Positions 37,101-46,755 are shown, numbered from the stretch's first letter. The stretch is 64,000 bases of DNA from an uncultured Flavihumibacter sp. (GCA_902168105.1 CABHOY010000037.1:31544-95543); one strand, 5' to 3'. Numbers and translations: made by a program. Notes: a model not told the origin generated them from the sequence alone.

Positions 37101-38171
37101 TCAAGTTGTTTCCAGCATATACCCCTTCCCATGAACATTCGTTATTCTCAGCTCAGGATCAGGGCTTAGTTTCTTTCGCAGTTTCGATACAAACATGTCC
37201 AGGCTACGTCCGGTAATGACACCTTCGTTGAGCCAGACTTCCTGCATCAGCGTTTCGCGGGCAATCAGTTCGCCAAAATTTTTGTATAGCAGATCAAGCA
37301 CCTTGCATTCTTTGTCTGTGAGCCTGATTACCTCAGTCCCAAAAAGCAAATGCTGCCTTTCGCTATTAAATAGGAATTTCCCGAGCACGGCCGGTTCTGG
37401 AACTTGCTCTTTCGTTATCGCTTGATCTTGATTCTCCATAGACACTGGGTGTAAATTTTTTCTAAAACGCCAAATCAACATGGTAACACCCAATAACAGC
37501 AGCACGCCGCTTAAAATCAGACTGATAAATGACCATGGCCAAGACTCGCTTGATTGGGGCATAATCCTCGAATTGCCCTGAAATACTGTCATTTTTAATC
37601 CTTTAGTTTGCTGATTGCCATCCGGAGGATCAGTTTTAATTGATTCATTCCACGGGCCGATGGCAGCTTTCTGCTGTTTTACGGGCTGATAAAGATCCGG
37701 AATGTCAAATTCGATGGTATAGCAACCTGCAGGCTGACTTCTGCCACCGCAAGGCAGGATATCCGGCGAGGTATTACTTACCTGGAAACCAAAGACGATA
37801 TCGCCTTTCCTACAATCTTGTACTGTAACTATGTAGCCGGAAGGGAACTGTGTTTTGGGAAGGAAACTCCGTGAGAGCACAATGAGTGAGTCATGGCTAA
37901 AAACGAATTTATTTTCGAACCTGAGCAGAAACGTACCTTTCTTAATCTCGGCAACGGGCAATACACGCGAAGTTGAGTCCCCCGCCTGCAGCAGTAACCG
38001 ATGACCAATTTGACGGATAATCAGATTCACTTGCTTCACCCGTAAGTCGCGGTCAGAATGTTCTGTAAAAGACGAGGCAATAAAAAAAATGGTAAGCATT
38101 ACCATGGAAATGCCCGCCACGGACAACGGCCGGTTATTGAACCGGCTGGTAAAACCAAAATTTACACGCAT
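37101..38171 (-). CDS. Transmembrane one-component regulator with OmpR-type winged helix
   Basis: 356 residues. An N-terminal membrane helix (about 17-33), a periplasmic region (about 35-205), a second membrane helix (about 213-233: FISLILSGVLLLLGVTMLIW) and a C-terminal winged-helix domain (about 262-356) with LTDKECKVLDLLYKNFGELI, ARETLMQEVW and the final VHGKGYMLE typical of OmpR/PhoB effectors. There is no receiver domain, so the protein probably senses something in the periplasm and binds DNA from the membrane, like ToxR or CadC but with the DNA-binding domain at the C-terminus. The gene at 38253 is divergent with an 81-base gap and is the likeliest target. Confidence 0.88.
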   Translation of the reverse strand: MRVNFGFTSRFNNRPLSVAGISMVMLTIFFIASSFTEHSDRDLRVKQVNLIIRQIGHRLLLQAGDSTSRVLPVAEIKKGTFLLRFENKFVFSHDSLIVLSRSFLPKTQFPSGYIVTVQDCRKGDIVFGFQVSNTSPDILPCGGRSQPAGCYTIEFDIPDLYQPVKQQKAAIGPWNESIKTDPPDGNQQTKGLKMTVFQGNSRIMPQSSESWPWSFISLILSGVLLLLGVTMLIWRFRKNLHPVSMENQDQAITKEQVPEPAVLGKFLFNSERQHLLFGTEVIRLTDKECKVLDLLYKNFGELIARETLMQEVWLNEGVITGRSLDMFVSKLRKKLSPDPELRITNVHGKGYMLETT

Positions 38172-38252
38172 TTACATTTCTTTTACAACTGATTTACTGG
38201 GATTTACGATGCTGGTGCATATGTTTGAATAGTGAAGCTAAAAAAAATATTT

Positions 38253-38822
38253 ATGAATTGCTCTCCAAATTTTAGGACCACATTTGCAGGTAAGAAGTGG
38301 GCGCTCTTGTTATCTGTTGCATTCTTTACCCTAACAAGCATGTCCCGGGACCACGTCAATTTTTCCGGTGAATGGAAATTAAATGGGTCAAAAAGTGAAC
38401 GTATCGGACAGTTTCCGCTGTGCATTTTCGGAGGAGACCGGATGAGATCTAAAACAATGAAGATCGCCGCAGGGGCAAATTTTCTAACGGTAGAGGCAGC
38501 AAGCTCATTTGCCAATGGTATGCTGGTTACCAAACAAGAGAAACTGACGTTCGACGGCAAAGAAATTAAAACTACTTATGTCGGAACTCCAAGGGAGCAA
38601 TCCGCTGCACACTGGTCAGATGATGGCCAAACTATGACTGTTCATTCGGTGAGATCCCTCGATACAAATGGTAAGACAACAGATTTTAAAGTAACAGAGG
38701 TTTGGAAACTGATCAATGGAGGAAAATCTATTTCTATCCAGGTAAATTTAAGCTCAGCTTCGGGCGAACAAACAATGACGCTTGTCTACGATAAGCAAAC
38801 GGCTGCTGATTATCGCTTTTAA
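38253..38822 (+). CDS. Secreted hypothetical protein, divergent from transmembrane regulator
   Basis: I choose ATG 38253 (MNCSPNFRTTFAGKKWALLL) over a GTG seven codons earlier. Residues about 14-32 are a signal segment. The mature part starts VNFSGEWKLNGSKSE, the N-terminal motif of many secreted lipocalin-like or beta-barrel proteins of this phylum (SGxWxLNxxKSE), then reads as alternating beta strands with repeated WSDDG and EVWKLINGGKS motifs. About 189 residues. Function unknown; ligand-binding is possible. The intergenic space with the regulator suggests shared control. Confidence 0.75.
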   Translation: MNCSPNFRTTFAGKKWALLLSVAFFTLTSMSRDHVNFSGEWKLNGSKSERIGQFPLCIFGGDRMRSKTMKIAAGANFLTVEAASSFANGMLVTKQEKLTFDGKEIKTTYVGTPREQSAAHWSDDGQTMTVHSVRSLDTNGKTTDFKVTEVWKLINGGKSISIQVNLSSASGEQTMTLVYDKQTAADYRF

Positions 38823-38978
38823 AGTGAAAGAACAGTCGGAAAAAAAATACGTTCATACTTCATTTTGCCAATACAAGCCTATATCTAATAAACCTAATAG
38901 TTGACCTCGAACTTTTGTCATACAATCTTAACGTATATCTCTTCAAGATGAGCCATGTCCGTTATGCTATGTATAATC

Positions 38979-39007
38979 TGGTTCGAGTCTTGGATACCAT
39001 GGAACAC
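38979..39007 (+). pseudogene. tRNA 3'-end-like fragment C
   Basis: TGGTTCGAGTC, then TTGGATACCATGGAACAC, then AAAAGCC. It shares GGTTCGAGT and the ACAAAAGCC end-plus-terminator start with the true tRNA-Lys at 33566-33595, and shares GATACC-N-TGG with fragment B. Preceding TATGTAT also recalls the anticodon stem. Confidence 0.5.
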
Positions 39008-39040
39008 AAAAGCCGACTTCTTTCGAAGTCGGCTTTTGTG
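39005..39040. terminator. Perfect 16-base hairpin after tRNA-like fragment C
   Basis: CACAAAAGCCGACTTC with GAAGTCGGCTTTTGTG and a 4-base loop; T's are part of the stem. Equivalent in position and core sequence (AAAGCC...GGCTTT) to the terminator of tRNA-Lys. Confidence 0.8.
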
Positions 39041-39368
39041 TTTGAGCATTAAAGCTAATTAAAAAAAAGAAACCGGTCTACTTTACGCGACTTTCCCATT
39101 TTAAGGTATAAAAGGTAAACTACCCCAAACCATCTGAATGATAACAGATAGGTTACACATCCAACTTAAATTGAGTATGTCTTTTCTTCTGGGAAGCCCC
39201 GGTGAAGCCGATGATGAAGCGGCCAAAAAATATCGGAAAGCGTGTTGGATATTTCTGGCAAGGTGCGTAAGTTCGCAAGAGATAGAGACCTTGTCCCCCT
39301 CCCGTAAAAAAGTTTGTAAAAAGGTTGTTTAAATGTCCATAAAATTTTAGCTAATAAATAGGTGTATT

Positions 39369-39977
39369 ATGATCAATAATGAACAATTACCGGATTTATA
39401 CAAGCAGGAAGCTAGTAAATTTACTGACGAACAGCTGAGCGGTGCACAACTGCCAGCTGCAACTAAAAACTGGCTAAAAAACAATGGATTGCCGGCAGCA
39501 TCAGAAGAAATCGTGTTAGGTATTCATCTCCCAGGCAGCTTGGAAGAATTTCAGTTTAATGGAAAGAGCTGTTGGCAAATCGGATACGAATGGGAACACG
39601 TCAGCATTATTGCTCTGGAGGAAGGCTCCGGAGCTGTTTTTAGCCTCAATACTGCAAAAGGAACACCACAGGTATTTATCAATACTGACCTACAGGCCTT
39701 TTTAACTTTTCTGCAGTATTATAAACAATACCAGGAACGTAAATCAGCTGTGGAAATACCTATTGCTACCTACTCCCGTGATGAGATGCTAAAACGACTG
39801 CAGGAAATGAAGAATAGAACTATAGCTCCACCGGCCAAAAAAAAGGAAAAATTTGATCAAAAAAGGGAGTTTAAAGCCATGAAGCAGTTCTTTAAACAAA
39901 ATGACGCAGTCGCCATCCAAGACGAAAATAATTGGTGGAGCATAATATTGGAGCAGGTAGAAGATAACCTGCTTTAG
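39369..39977 (+). CDS. SUKH-like (SMI1/KNR4 superfamily) immunity-type protein
   Basis: 202 residues, cytoplasmic. The first 125 residues follow the SUKH-4 pattern: ATKNWLKNNGLPAAS (FLxxxGLP type), SCWQIGYEWEHVSIIALEEG (strand pair ending in GxG), then VFINTDLQAFLTFLQYYKQY, the diagnostic terminal strand and helix. The last 75 residues are basic, helical and unlike the family. SUKH proteins neutralise diverse nuclease and deaminase toxins in contact-dependent systems. No toxin with a delivery domain lies nearby; a solo immunity gene of this kind often protects against neighbours' toxins. Family assignment is by pattern only. Confidence 0.6.
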   Translation: MINNEQLPDLYKQEASKFTDEQLSGAQLPAATKNWLKNNGLPAASEEIVLGIHLPGSLEEFQFNGKSCWQIGYEWEHVSIIALEEGSGAVFSLNTAKGTPQVFINTDLQAFLTFLQYYKQYQERKSAVEIPIATYSRDEMLKRLQEMKNRTIAPPAKKKEKFDQKREFKAMKQFFKQNDAVAIQDENNWWSIILEQVEDNLL

Positions 39978-40324
39978 AAGAAGTTGTGATCTAACAGTTA
40001 CGCCAACTTAACTGTTTAATACCATAAGAACAACTCGAACTTTACAGTTCTATTTATATTAGAAAAAACAAGCCTTTGTGGAAGACCATGCCCAATATGC
40101 AAAGGAAAAGGTAATAAAACGAGTTATACTTGTCATAGGGCAAGTAATGAATTATAGTTATTCTTTAATTTGCCACTCTATTCGCTATATGACGTATGAA
40201 AGGTACGGGAGTTAGTCACGACAATTAAACATCTAAAATTGAGACGAAAAATGTAATGGGAATGACCTTTCAGCTACGGATGTCAGTGGAATAAAATCGG
40301 TAGTATAATGTTAATACAAATAAA
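39978..40324. other. Intergenic, no supported gene
   Basis: I see only short frames. One 30-residue frame near 40072-40160 has cysteine pairs (GRPCPICKGKG) but no start and no continuation. The promoter for the gene at 40325 should lie in the last 100 bases. Confidence 0.4.
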
Positions 40325-40909
40325 ATGGACAAACAGGGACTAAAAAACTACATCATAAAAAATTTGATATTTCCTGATCGCACTTTAGATAATGTGGTTG
40401 AATACTTTGAAGAAATTACTATTTTGAAAAACGATTTCTTTCTTAAGGAAGGAAAAGTCAATGATCGCTATTTCTTTTTGCAAAGTGGTTTTATGAGAGC
40501 TTTTACGCATGATGTAGATGGCAAAGAAATCACTACTGGCTTTTACCAAAAAGACAGTGTAGTATTTGAGGTATCATCCTTCTATCTGAAAACCCCATCC
40601 ACAGAGAATATACAAGCGATGGCGCATTGCAGGGGCTATGCAATCAGCTATGAGCAGTTGAGTTTGTTGATGCATACTATTCCAGAATTCAGGGAATATG
40701 GAGTGAAGATGTTGGCTAAAGAATACGTAATGTATAAGAAAAGAGCGCTGGAGTTAATTAATCTTAGCGGTGAAGCCCGTTATGAAAATCTCATCGCCAA
40801 CAACAAAGAGGTCTTTAAATATGCCCAACTCAAACAAATAGCTTCTTATCTCAATATTACAGATACCTCTTTGAGTAGGATCAGACGTAAACTTTCGATG
40901 AACAAATAA
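40325..40909 (+). CDS. Crp/Fnr family transcriptional regulator (first copy)
   Basis: 194 residues. An N-terminal cNMP-binding-type beta-roll (about 20-115: FFLKEGKVNDRYFFLQSGFM with RAFTHDVDGKEITTGFYQKD) precedes the dimer helix and a C-terminal helix-turn-helix (about 160-190: LKQIASYLNITDTSLSRIRR). The phosphate-binding cassette of true Crp is not conserved, as usual in this phylum, so the ligand is not predictable. The next gene to the right is a broken secreted-protein remnant and then the sigma-54 activator. It is a candidate to bind the TTAAC-N4-GTTAA sites 6-10 kb away, alongside the second copy at 47220. Confidence 0.9.
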   Translation: MDKQGLKNYIIKNLIFPDRTLDNVVEYFEEITILKNDFFLKEGKVNDRYFFLQSGFMRAFTHDVDGKEITTGFYQKDSVVFEVSSFYLKTPSTENIQAMAHCRGYAISYEQLSLLMHTIPEFREYGVKMLAKEYVMYKKRALELINLSGEARYENLIANNKEVFKYAQLKQIASYLNITDTSLSRIRRKLSMNK

Positions 40910-40914
40910 ATTTA

Positions 40915-40999
40915 ATGAAAAACGTTCTTGTATTCTATTGCGATACTGCAGGGATTTAATGCTTTAGCGCAACAAAACAGCAACATGGGTAGTGGTTAA
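40915..40999 (+). pseudogene. Possible signal-peptide remnant of a secreted protein
   Basis: Six bases after the Crp/Fnr gene, ATG AAA AAC GTT CTT GTA opens MKNVLV; shifting one frame near 40933 continues SIAILQGFNALAQQNSNMGS then G and a stop. Together this reads as a normal signal peptide with an ALAQQ cleavage site. The mature protein is missing. The call is weak because it depends on a frameshift in a short stretch. Confidence 0.35.
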
Positions 41000-41073
41000 A
41001 TTCATTTGCTGACAAATATAAATTGTAATACCGGCCCTGGCATCTGTGGGCTTTTAATGCCTTCGTAAACGTC

Positions 41074-44000
41074 ATGAGAACTCAAGGAGAAACAAATGCT
41101 AAACCAACCATGACCAATCAATCAACAGACAGAAGCCTCGATAATTGTCAAAATTTGATACTATCGATTGCCCGTGATATCGCAACCGTACAAAACCGTG
41201 AACATTTAGATAAACTCATAAAAGACAGTTTAAGCCCGGCACTTGGATTCACCCACTCAACGGTATTTGTCCTAAACGACGAGGGAAGTGAAATAGTTAA
41301 TTTTCTGAGGAACCACAGTAATATCACAGACAAATCCCAGGAACCGATCTTTACTACAAAATTATCTTTTAACCATAAGACCAACAGCAGTCCCGTTCAC
41401 AAGCAATTTTTGGATTTTGATGACCTGGTCCAAAAAGGAGACTTCTCCGCTCTCTTAACTAGTAGCGATGCCGCCGAAAATCATTCTCTTCTCCCCTTTC
41501 AATTGGTGAAGGGTAGCGAGGGTATTGGACTATGGTTACTACTATTCGAAAAAGAAGATAAAGGACAGGAAATTTCAACAGCATTATGTGAGCTAATTGC
41601 AAGCAATATAACTTTTGCCATCCTGAATATTAAAGCTCAGGAAACGATTGAAAAAAATAAAAAAGAGCGGGAGATCCTAGAGGCATTAAATATCGATTTT
41701 GCTACAATACAGAAAAAGCAGGATCTACTCAAAATCATTCATTTCAAGCTCAGAAGTATTTTCAACTTCTGTCATCATTGGGTAGCAACGGTAAACGAGG
41801 ACCAACTTACGATGAGTACTTTCATGCAGGACACTGAATCAAAAACAAAGTCCCACCCAAAGTACAAACATTTGACCTATGCCAAATACACAATTGCCGA
41901 TAAGATCTTTAACAGGGTCCTTTTGGCCGGAGAGCCACAGGTCTTTGACCTGGAGAAAATGCTCGCTACAGGAACACTCCCTGAATACCTGCAGATAAAC
42001 TACGAAAGCGGGATCAGAAAGGTTGTGATGCAAAGCCTGGAATTAGCAGGTAAGTTTATTGGAGTTTGGGCTTTATGCCTTGGAGAAAATGATGAAATTG
42101 ATCACAATTATATCAACTTAGTTAAAGATATCGCAAACCAGTTTTCAATAGCGGTAGGTAACATTATTGCCAATGAAACAATTCAGTCCAGACAGGCAGA
42201 GCAAGAATTACTGTTGAAAATGAGCTGTGACATAACTTCTGTAAAAGACAGAGAGGGGCTTCTCAAGACATTAAAACTCCATCTTAAAAAGATGTTTAAT
42301 TTCAAGCGTCTCACGATCCTGACAACGAATGATGGAAACCATACTCCACACATATTTCTTTCGACCGATCCAACCGCTGATAGCTTAGCCAAAGCTAATC
42401 CAGGAATACCTTATGAATGTTATAGCAGCTATTTAAAAAAGGTTACAGCAGTTGAAGGTGCCGTCTTATTTAATATAAAGGAAATCAACGGAGAAAATCA
42501 TCTCGATGGGATTCAACGACAACCTAACTGGGGTACTGGAAAACGTATTGGTATCACCCTTCGGGAAGACCGCCGGAATGTCGGGGCACTTTTTATAGAT
42601 CTGGTAGACAATACTGAGCCTACAGAGCATGAGCTGGAAATTATTAAAGGGATCTCTTATCAATTAAGCACAGTGGTTTCAAACATACTGGCAAACGAAA
42701 ATATTCAAAGAAAGGAGCATGAAAGAAACTTGCTTCTATCGTTGAGCGTTGACATAGCTCAAGTCCGGACCAATAGCCAATTGCTAAAGGTGATCAGCCA
42801 GCGCTTAAAGCAACTATTAAAGTTCTCCCATGCCATAGTAGCAACAATAAATGAAGATTATACGGTAAGCAGATTTCTTCTCGACCCGGAATCAAAATCG
42901 GCAACCCACCCGGAATACCAGGTAGCCACTCATTCCAGGTTTCCGATACAGGATGATATTTTCGACAGATGTATATTAACGCCAGAACCATTGATCTTTG
43001 ATCTTGAATCACTCGCCACTTCAAGCAATGGCGAGTTACCACTTTATCTAAAAATTAATTATGAATCAGGCTTAAAAAAGGCTGTTATTATACGTTTTTC
43101 GAAGAGCGATGACGTCTTTGGCTTTTGGATCCTCCTTTTTGACCATGATCTGGTTTTTGACAAGGAAAAACAAAACCTGATCAAAGGTATATCGCATCAG
43201 ATTTCAATTGCGGTATCTAACATTGTCGCAAATGGAGAAATCACAAAAAGGGAAGAGGAAAAGTCCAGGTTGCTAGCTTTCAGCAATGCCATTTCTTCAG
43301 TGAAATCAATCAGAGAAATCGCCTCGGTTATCAATGCTCACCTAACAGAATGGTGGATCATAGAGGATTACTGTATGCACATCATTAATGAGGATAAAGT
43401 CACTCATTCTCTTTATTTATATGGCCAGGAAGCATTGTGGACGAAATTACCCCAATTTGAGGAGGTAAAGGCGGTTAAATACCTGATCGCGGATGGCATA
43501 ATGGACGGGATAATTAATGCGAACCGCCTTATGACACACAATTTACAGAAATATGATGATAGAGATGATCTTCCCAAGTATGTCCAATACTGGAAACTAG
43601 CCGGCATGAGCGAAATTGCCAGCATCCCTGTAAGCATGGGCAATGAACTGATCGGCGTTTTGATACTAAAACTTTCAGTTCCATTCACCAGACGTCCTAA
43701 TCAGCTAGGCCTGCTTACAAGTATCTGTTCTCAGATAGCGATTGCTGTATCGAATCTTTCAGCGAACGAGAAAATAAATAAACAACTAGCAGAGATCAAT
43801 CAATACAAAGGACAGCTTGAAGACCAAACCAGCTACCTCAAAGAGGAAATTGAAATTACCCAAAATTATGGGGATATCATCGGAGAGAGTCTGGCCATCA
43901 GGAAGACATTCAAATTGGTTTCCCAGGTCGCCATGTCTGACAGCACGGTACTGATACAGGGAGAGACAGGTACAGGTAAAGAGCTTATTGCCATAGCTAT

Positions 44001-44820
44001 CCACACTACCTCTCCCAGAAAAGATAAGTTGATGGTAAGGGTGAACTGTGCAGCGCTCCCACCTAATCTAATCGAAAGTGAACTTTTTGGTCATGAACGT
44101 GGAAGCTTTACCGGTGCGACCGAACAACGGATTGGAAAATTTGAACTGGCAAAAAACAGTACGCTTTTTTTAGATGAAATAGGAGAAATGCCGCTTGATA
44201 TGCAAGTAAAGCTTCTTCGTGCACTGCAGGAAAAAGAAATTGAGCGCGTAGGCGGAAACAAGACCATAAAGGTGGATGTCAGGATTGTGGCCGCAACAAA
44301 CCGCGATCTGGTAAAGGAAGTCGCCGAAGGCAGGTTTAGAAGTGATCTTTATTATCGCCTGAATATATTTCCGATATCATTACCGCCCCTCAGAGATCGA
44401 AAGGAAGATATCCCTCTTCTCGCCTCGTACTTTGTCCGGCGATTTTCAAAAAAAGCGGGACGCCAGATCACTACTTTTAGCGACATTGCTATGCACCATA
44501 TGACGCAATATAAATGGCCAGGAAATGTCAGAGAGCTTGAACACGTCATAGAACGCTGTGTCCTGCTTTCTTCGGGGGATGCTATCAAATTTGCTGACCT
44601 GCTACCATTAAACAGGACGGCCCCACCTGATCCTGCAGATGTCGAGACGTCTCTAAAAACCATCGATGAGAATGAACGTGATCACATCTTGCGGATACTA
44701 AAATTCTGTGGCGGCAAAATTGCCGGTAATAGCGGCGCTGCCCAAATACTAGGGGTACCTGCTGGCACACTCTATTCAAAACTGAAGAAGCTTGGTATCA
44801 AACGTGAACATTCAACCTGA
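41074..44820 (+). CDS. Sigma-54-dependent activator with five tandem GAF domains
   Basis: 1248 residues. Five GAF-type repeats of about 175 residues start near 22, 202, 377, 550 and 729; each opens with L-L-x-[LM]-S-x-[DA]-I-x-x-V and ends SIAV-[SG]-NI-[IV]-AN followed by a linker helix. A coiled coil (about 905-930) leads into the AAA+ domain (about 932-1165) with Walker A GETGTGKE at about 963, the sigma-54 contact loop G-S-F-T-G-A (serine in place of the common alanine), and Walker [13 protein letters not shown] Fis-type helix-turn-helix ends the protein (about 1200-1245). It binds DNA and drives ATP-dependent opening by RNA polymerase with sigma-54. The signal is probably a small molecule bound by one or more GAF domains. 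An alternative start is ATG 41110. Confidence 0.93.
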   Translation: MRTQGETNAKPTMTNQSTDRSLDNCQNLILSIARDIATVQNREHLDKLIKDSLSPALGFTHSTVFVLNDEGSEIVNFLRNHSNITDKSQEPIFTTKLSFNHKTNSSPVHKQFLDFDDLVQKGDFSALLTSSDAAENHSLLPFQLVKGSEGIGLWLLLFEKEDKGQEISTALCELIASNITFAILNIKAQETIEKNKKEREILEALNIDFATIQKKQDLLKIIHFKLRSIFNFCHHWVATVNEDQLTMSTFMQDTESKTKSHPKYKHLTYAKYTIADKIFNRVLLAGEPQVFDLEKMLATGTLPEYLQINYESGIRKVVMQSLELAGKFIGVWALCLGENDEIDHNYINLVKDIANQFSIAVGNIIANETIQSRQAEQELLLKMSCDITSVKDREGLLKTLKLHLKKMFNFKRLTILTTNDGNHTPHIFLSTDPTADSLAKANPGIPYECYSSYLKKVTAVEGAVLFNIKEINGENHLDGIQRQPNWGTGKRIGITLREDRRNVGALFIDLVDNTEPTEHELEIIKGISYQLSTVVSNILANENIQRKEHERNLLLSLSVDIAQVRTNSQLLKVISQRLKQLLKFSHAIVATINEDYTVSRFLLDPESKSATHPEYQVATHSRFPIQDDIFDRCILTPEPLIFDLESLATSSNGELPLYLKINYESGLKKAVIIRFSKSDDVFGFWILLFDHDLVFDKEKQNLIKGISHQISIAVSNIVANGEITKREEEKSRLLAFSNAISSVKSIREIASVINAHLTEWWIIEDYCMHIINEDKVTHSLYLYGQEALWTKLPQFEEVKAVKYLIADGIMDGIINANRLMTHNLQKYDDRDDLPKYVQYWKLAGMSEIASIPVSMGNELIGVLILKLSVPFTRRPNQLGLLTSICSQIAIAVSNLSANEKINKQLAEINQYKGQLEDQTSYLKEEIEITQNYGDIIGESLAIRKTFKLVSQVAMSDSTVLIQGETGTGKELIAIAIHTTSPRKDKLMVRVNCAALPPNLIESELFGHERGSFTGATEQRIGKFELAKNSTLFLDEIGEMPLDMQVKLLRALQEKEIERVGGNKTIKVDVRIVAATNRDLVKEVAEGRFRSDLYYRLNIFPISLPPLRDRKEDIPLLASYFVRRFSKKAGRQITTFSDIAMHHMTQYKWPGNVRELEHVIERCVLLSSGDAIKFADLLPLNRTAPPDPADVETSLKTIDENERDHILRILKFCGGKIAGNSGAAQILGVPAGTLYSKLKKLGIKREHST

Positions 44821-44821
44821 C

Positions 44822-44866
44822 TACATCTTAACAAGTTCACCGTTCTTTAAGTTCTTGTAAGATGTA
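44822..44866 (+). terminator. Hairpin just after the sigma-54 activator gene
   Basis: ACATCTTAACAAG and CTTGTAAGATGT pair with one bulge, one base past the stop. A second hairpin follows (44880-44920, CAGGAAGGCAG/CTGCCTTCCTG) which suits the convergent minus-strand gene. Confidence 0.6.
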
Positions 44867-44879
44867 ATTTAAAGAATTT

Positions 44880-44920
44880 CAGGAAGGCAGCGGTTTATAG
44901 AAATGATCCCTGCCTTCCTG
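44880..44920. terminator. Hairpin between convergent genes
   Basis: An 11-base perfect stem with a 19-base loop, 22 bases after the minus-strand stop at 44942. Confidence 0.55.
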
Positions 44921-44941
44921 ATATAAACAACTTAGCAGACT

Positions 44942-45814
44942 TTAATTGCTTCCCAGAAAAACTTCGGCTTCTCTGTTAAAATCTTCGTGATATTGAAACA
45001 GTCCTCCATGACCCGCATCACTCCAGATGATCAGTTTCGAATTCACGAGGTACTGGGACAATGTGAAAGAATTAATCGTCGGCACGATAAGATCAAAAGT
45101 TCCATTGACTATCAAAACAGGGTGCTTAATCGCAGCCAGTTGTTGATAGCCCTCATCCTGCTGATAGCCATAGGTAATAATTGCTTTTGCCTGCGCCCCG
45201 ATAGTTATGGCGCTATTTGGAATATCTCTGTCAACTGTTCTTGATTTGAGCCTGTTCATGAAAGCCGTGCCAGTGCTAATGCCTCTTTCTGATTTTGTAA
45301 AAAACAGATTGATAAGCGCATTTGCAGGTCCGTCTTTCATTCCTTCGTTTATGACTGCTTCCAGTTGGGTAACACCTTCGGAGCCTATGGGACCAGTTCC
45401 TGCGAGTATGAGTTTTCTCACCAATGATGGACGATTTGCGGCAATTTCCTGCGCTATAAACCCTCCCAATGAAAAACCCAATAAATCAACCTGATCATAA
45501 CCGAGTGCTTCAATAAAATCTATTGCATCTTTAGCCATCTCAGAAACACTATCTGGCGCATTTCCTTCTGAGCTGGCAACGCCTTTATTATTAAAAAGTA
45601 TGACATACCTGTTCTGGGCCAGGGCATTTGTAATTGCCGGATCCCAGTTGTCCATTGTTCCTGTAAAATGTTGCAGGAATACTAATGGTACTCCAACCTT
45701 TTTTCCAAAGGCACGATAAGCATATCTTACACTTTTTACATCCACATAGGTTGTGGGAACAGTTTCATGGGTGAACACACCTGCGTGTGAGTCTATAATT
45801 GTTTCCATTTTCAT
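44942..45814 (-). CDS. Alpha/beta hydrolase, haloperoxidase-like
   Basis: 290 residues, cytoplasmic. The nucleophile elbow GFSLGGF, the upstream oxyanion motif LQHFTGTMDNWDP, the acid aspartate in VNGTFDLIVPTINS and the base histidine in SDAGHGGLFQYH give a complete Ser-Asp-His triad. The set resembles the non-haem chloroperoxidase/esterase group. M1 and M3 are both possible starts. It lies 114 bases downstream of another hydrolase gene on the same strand and has no dyad of its own, so it may be the second gene of that unit. Substrate unknown. Confidence 0.9.
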   Translation of the reverse strand: MKMETIIDSHAGVFTHETVPTTYVDVKSVRYAYRAFGKKVGVPLVFLQHFTGTMDNWDPAITNALAQNRYVILFNNKGVASSEGNAPDSVSEMAKDAIDFIEALGYDQVDLLGFSLGGFIAQEIAANRPSLVRKLILAGTGPIGSEGVTQLEAVINEGMKDGPANALINLFFTKSERGISTGTAFMNRLKSRTVDRDIPNSAITIGAQAKAIITYGYQQDEGYQQLAAIKHPVLIVNGTFDLIVPTINSFTLSQYLVNSKLIIWSDAGHGGLFQYHEDFNREAEVFLGSN

Positions 45815-45928
45815 TGTTTCCTTTTCATTGTTTTATCGACGAATAGTTATCAGGCATATATATTCCTCAAGAGACAGGCTGACCTGTTGCAAAAAACATC
45901 AGTACCAACAGCGCCCTTCTGCCCCTAC

Positions 45929-46744
45929 TTATTGGGCAATCTTTGTCAAGAGTATGGCTAACGAATCGGGTTTGGTTATCGATGCACAATGGCCCGAATT
46001 TAGTTGATAAACTTCTTTAACAGCCGCAGTATTGATCATTTTGCTTTGTAATTCAGGAGAAATCGTATGGTCTTGCAAAGTCCTGATATAAGCTTTTGCA
46101 ACAGACCCGAAGTTTGCCGAAGTTAGTGCCACGGTGTCGGTTAGTGGTCTAGTGGGTTCAGTTCTGTATTGATTTAACACAAGATTTTGAGCTTGAGCCG
46201 ATCCGTCCTGGATAAATACATCTACTAAGTGCGCCCTATCTATGTCAACAGTTGAACTATCTGCAGAGAACTTTAGAACTTCTAAAGTAAGGTGTGATCC
46301 TGCATCTGTAGTTGCAATCCCAAATAAAGACTGCCCTGAGGTTGGGAGATAAGCTGCGAGGTAAACAAGCTTCTCAATCTTAGCAGGTGTTTGTTCGGCC
46401 ACAGCAGAAATGATCATACCACCCAGGCTGTGACCAACCAGAATTACTTTGCCACTTACCTTTGTCATGGCGTCAACAACTTTATCTCTATAAAGATCTA
46501 ACGTTATTTTTGAAAGGTCGGTCTGATCGCTGCCATGACCAGGAAGTTCAACAACTGTAACATTATTTCCATCTCTGATCAGACTTGCTTTCACAGAATC
46601 CCATACATAAGGAGCTTCCCAGGCACCATGTACAAGTACATAATTTTTATTGGAAGATTTTATATCATCATCCTTCTTGGAACAAGATGAAAACATCAGG
46701 GCAGCAGTGGCTGCACAAAATAGCATTAAAATGAGTTTCTTCAT
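45929..46744 (-). CDS. Alpha/beta hydrolase lipoprotein, plant methylesterase-like
   Basis: 271 residues with a lipoprotein signal ending MFSSC (Cys21). The domain opens NYVLVHGAWEAPYVWDSVKA and has the nucleophile motif GHSLGGM and the terminal histidine in NSGHCASITKPDSL, as in the esterase/hydroxynitrile-lyase (AB_hydrolase_6) group. It is clearly homologous to the protein encoded at 48005-48799. The promoter upstream (46745-46824) carries the two shared dyads. It would be a periplasmic or surface esterase. The substrate is unknown. Confidence 0.9.
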   Translation of the reverse strand: MKKLILMLFCAATAALMFSSCSKKDDDIKSSNKNYVLVHGAWEAPYVWDSVKASLIRDGNNVTVVELPGHGSDQTDLSKITLDLYRDKVVDAMTKVSGKVILVGHSLGGMIISAVAEQTPAKIEKLVYLAAYLPTSGQSLFGIATTDAGSHLTLEVLKFSADSSTVDIDRAHLVDVFIQDGSAQAQNLVLNQYRTEPTRPLTDTVALTSANFGSVAKAYIRTLQDHTISPELQSKMINTAAVKEVYQLNSGHCASITKPDSLAILLTKIAQ

Positions 46745-46755
46745 GACTATAAATG

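Larger units (their letters stand above)
38823..39368. other. Intergenic with tRNA-like fragment C and a doubtful small ORF
   Basis: Contains the tRNA 3'-end-like fragment and hairpin at 38979-39040. A 64-codon frame at 39138-39332 has no recognised features and I leave it out. The last 40 bases are the leader for the gene at 39369. Confidence 0.45.

Noticed and set aside
39138..39332. 64-codon frame MITDRLHIQL...
   Set aside because: No homology pattern, basic tail of repeated lysines from an A-rich tract; could be a relic but cannot be supported.
40072..40160. Cysteine-pair frame GRPCPICKGKG resembling a DnaJ-type zinc finger
   Set aside because: Only one CxxC-GKG unit, no start, ends after about 30 codons; likely chance.
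33515..40300. A complete anti-phage defence system
   Set aside because: Only a dead TIR-like relic and a solo SUKH-like gene are present; no sensor-effector operon is intact.
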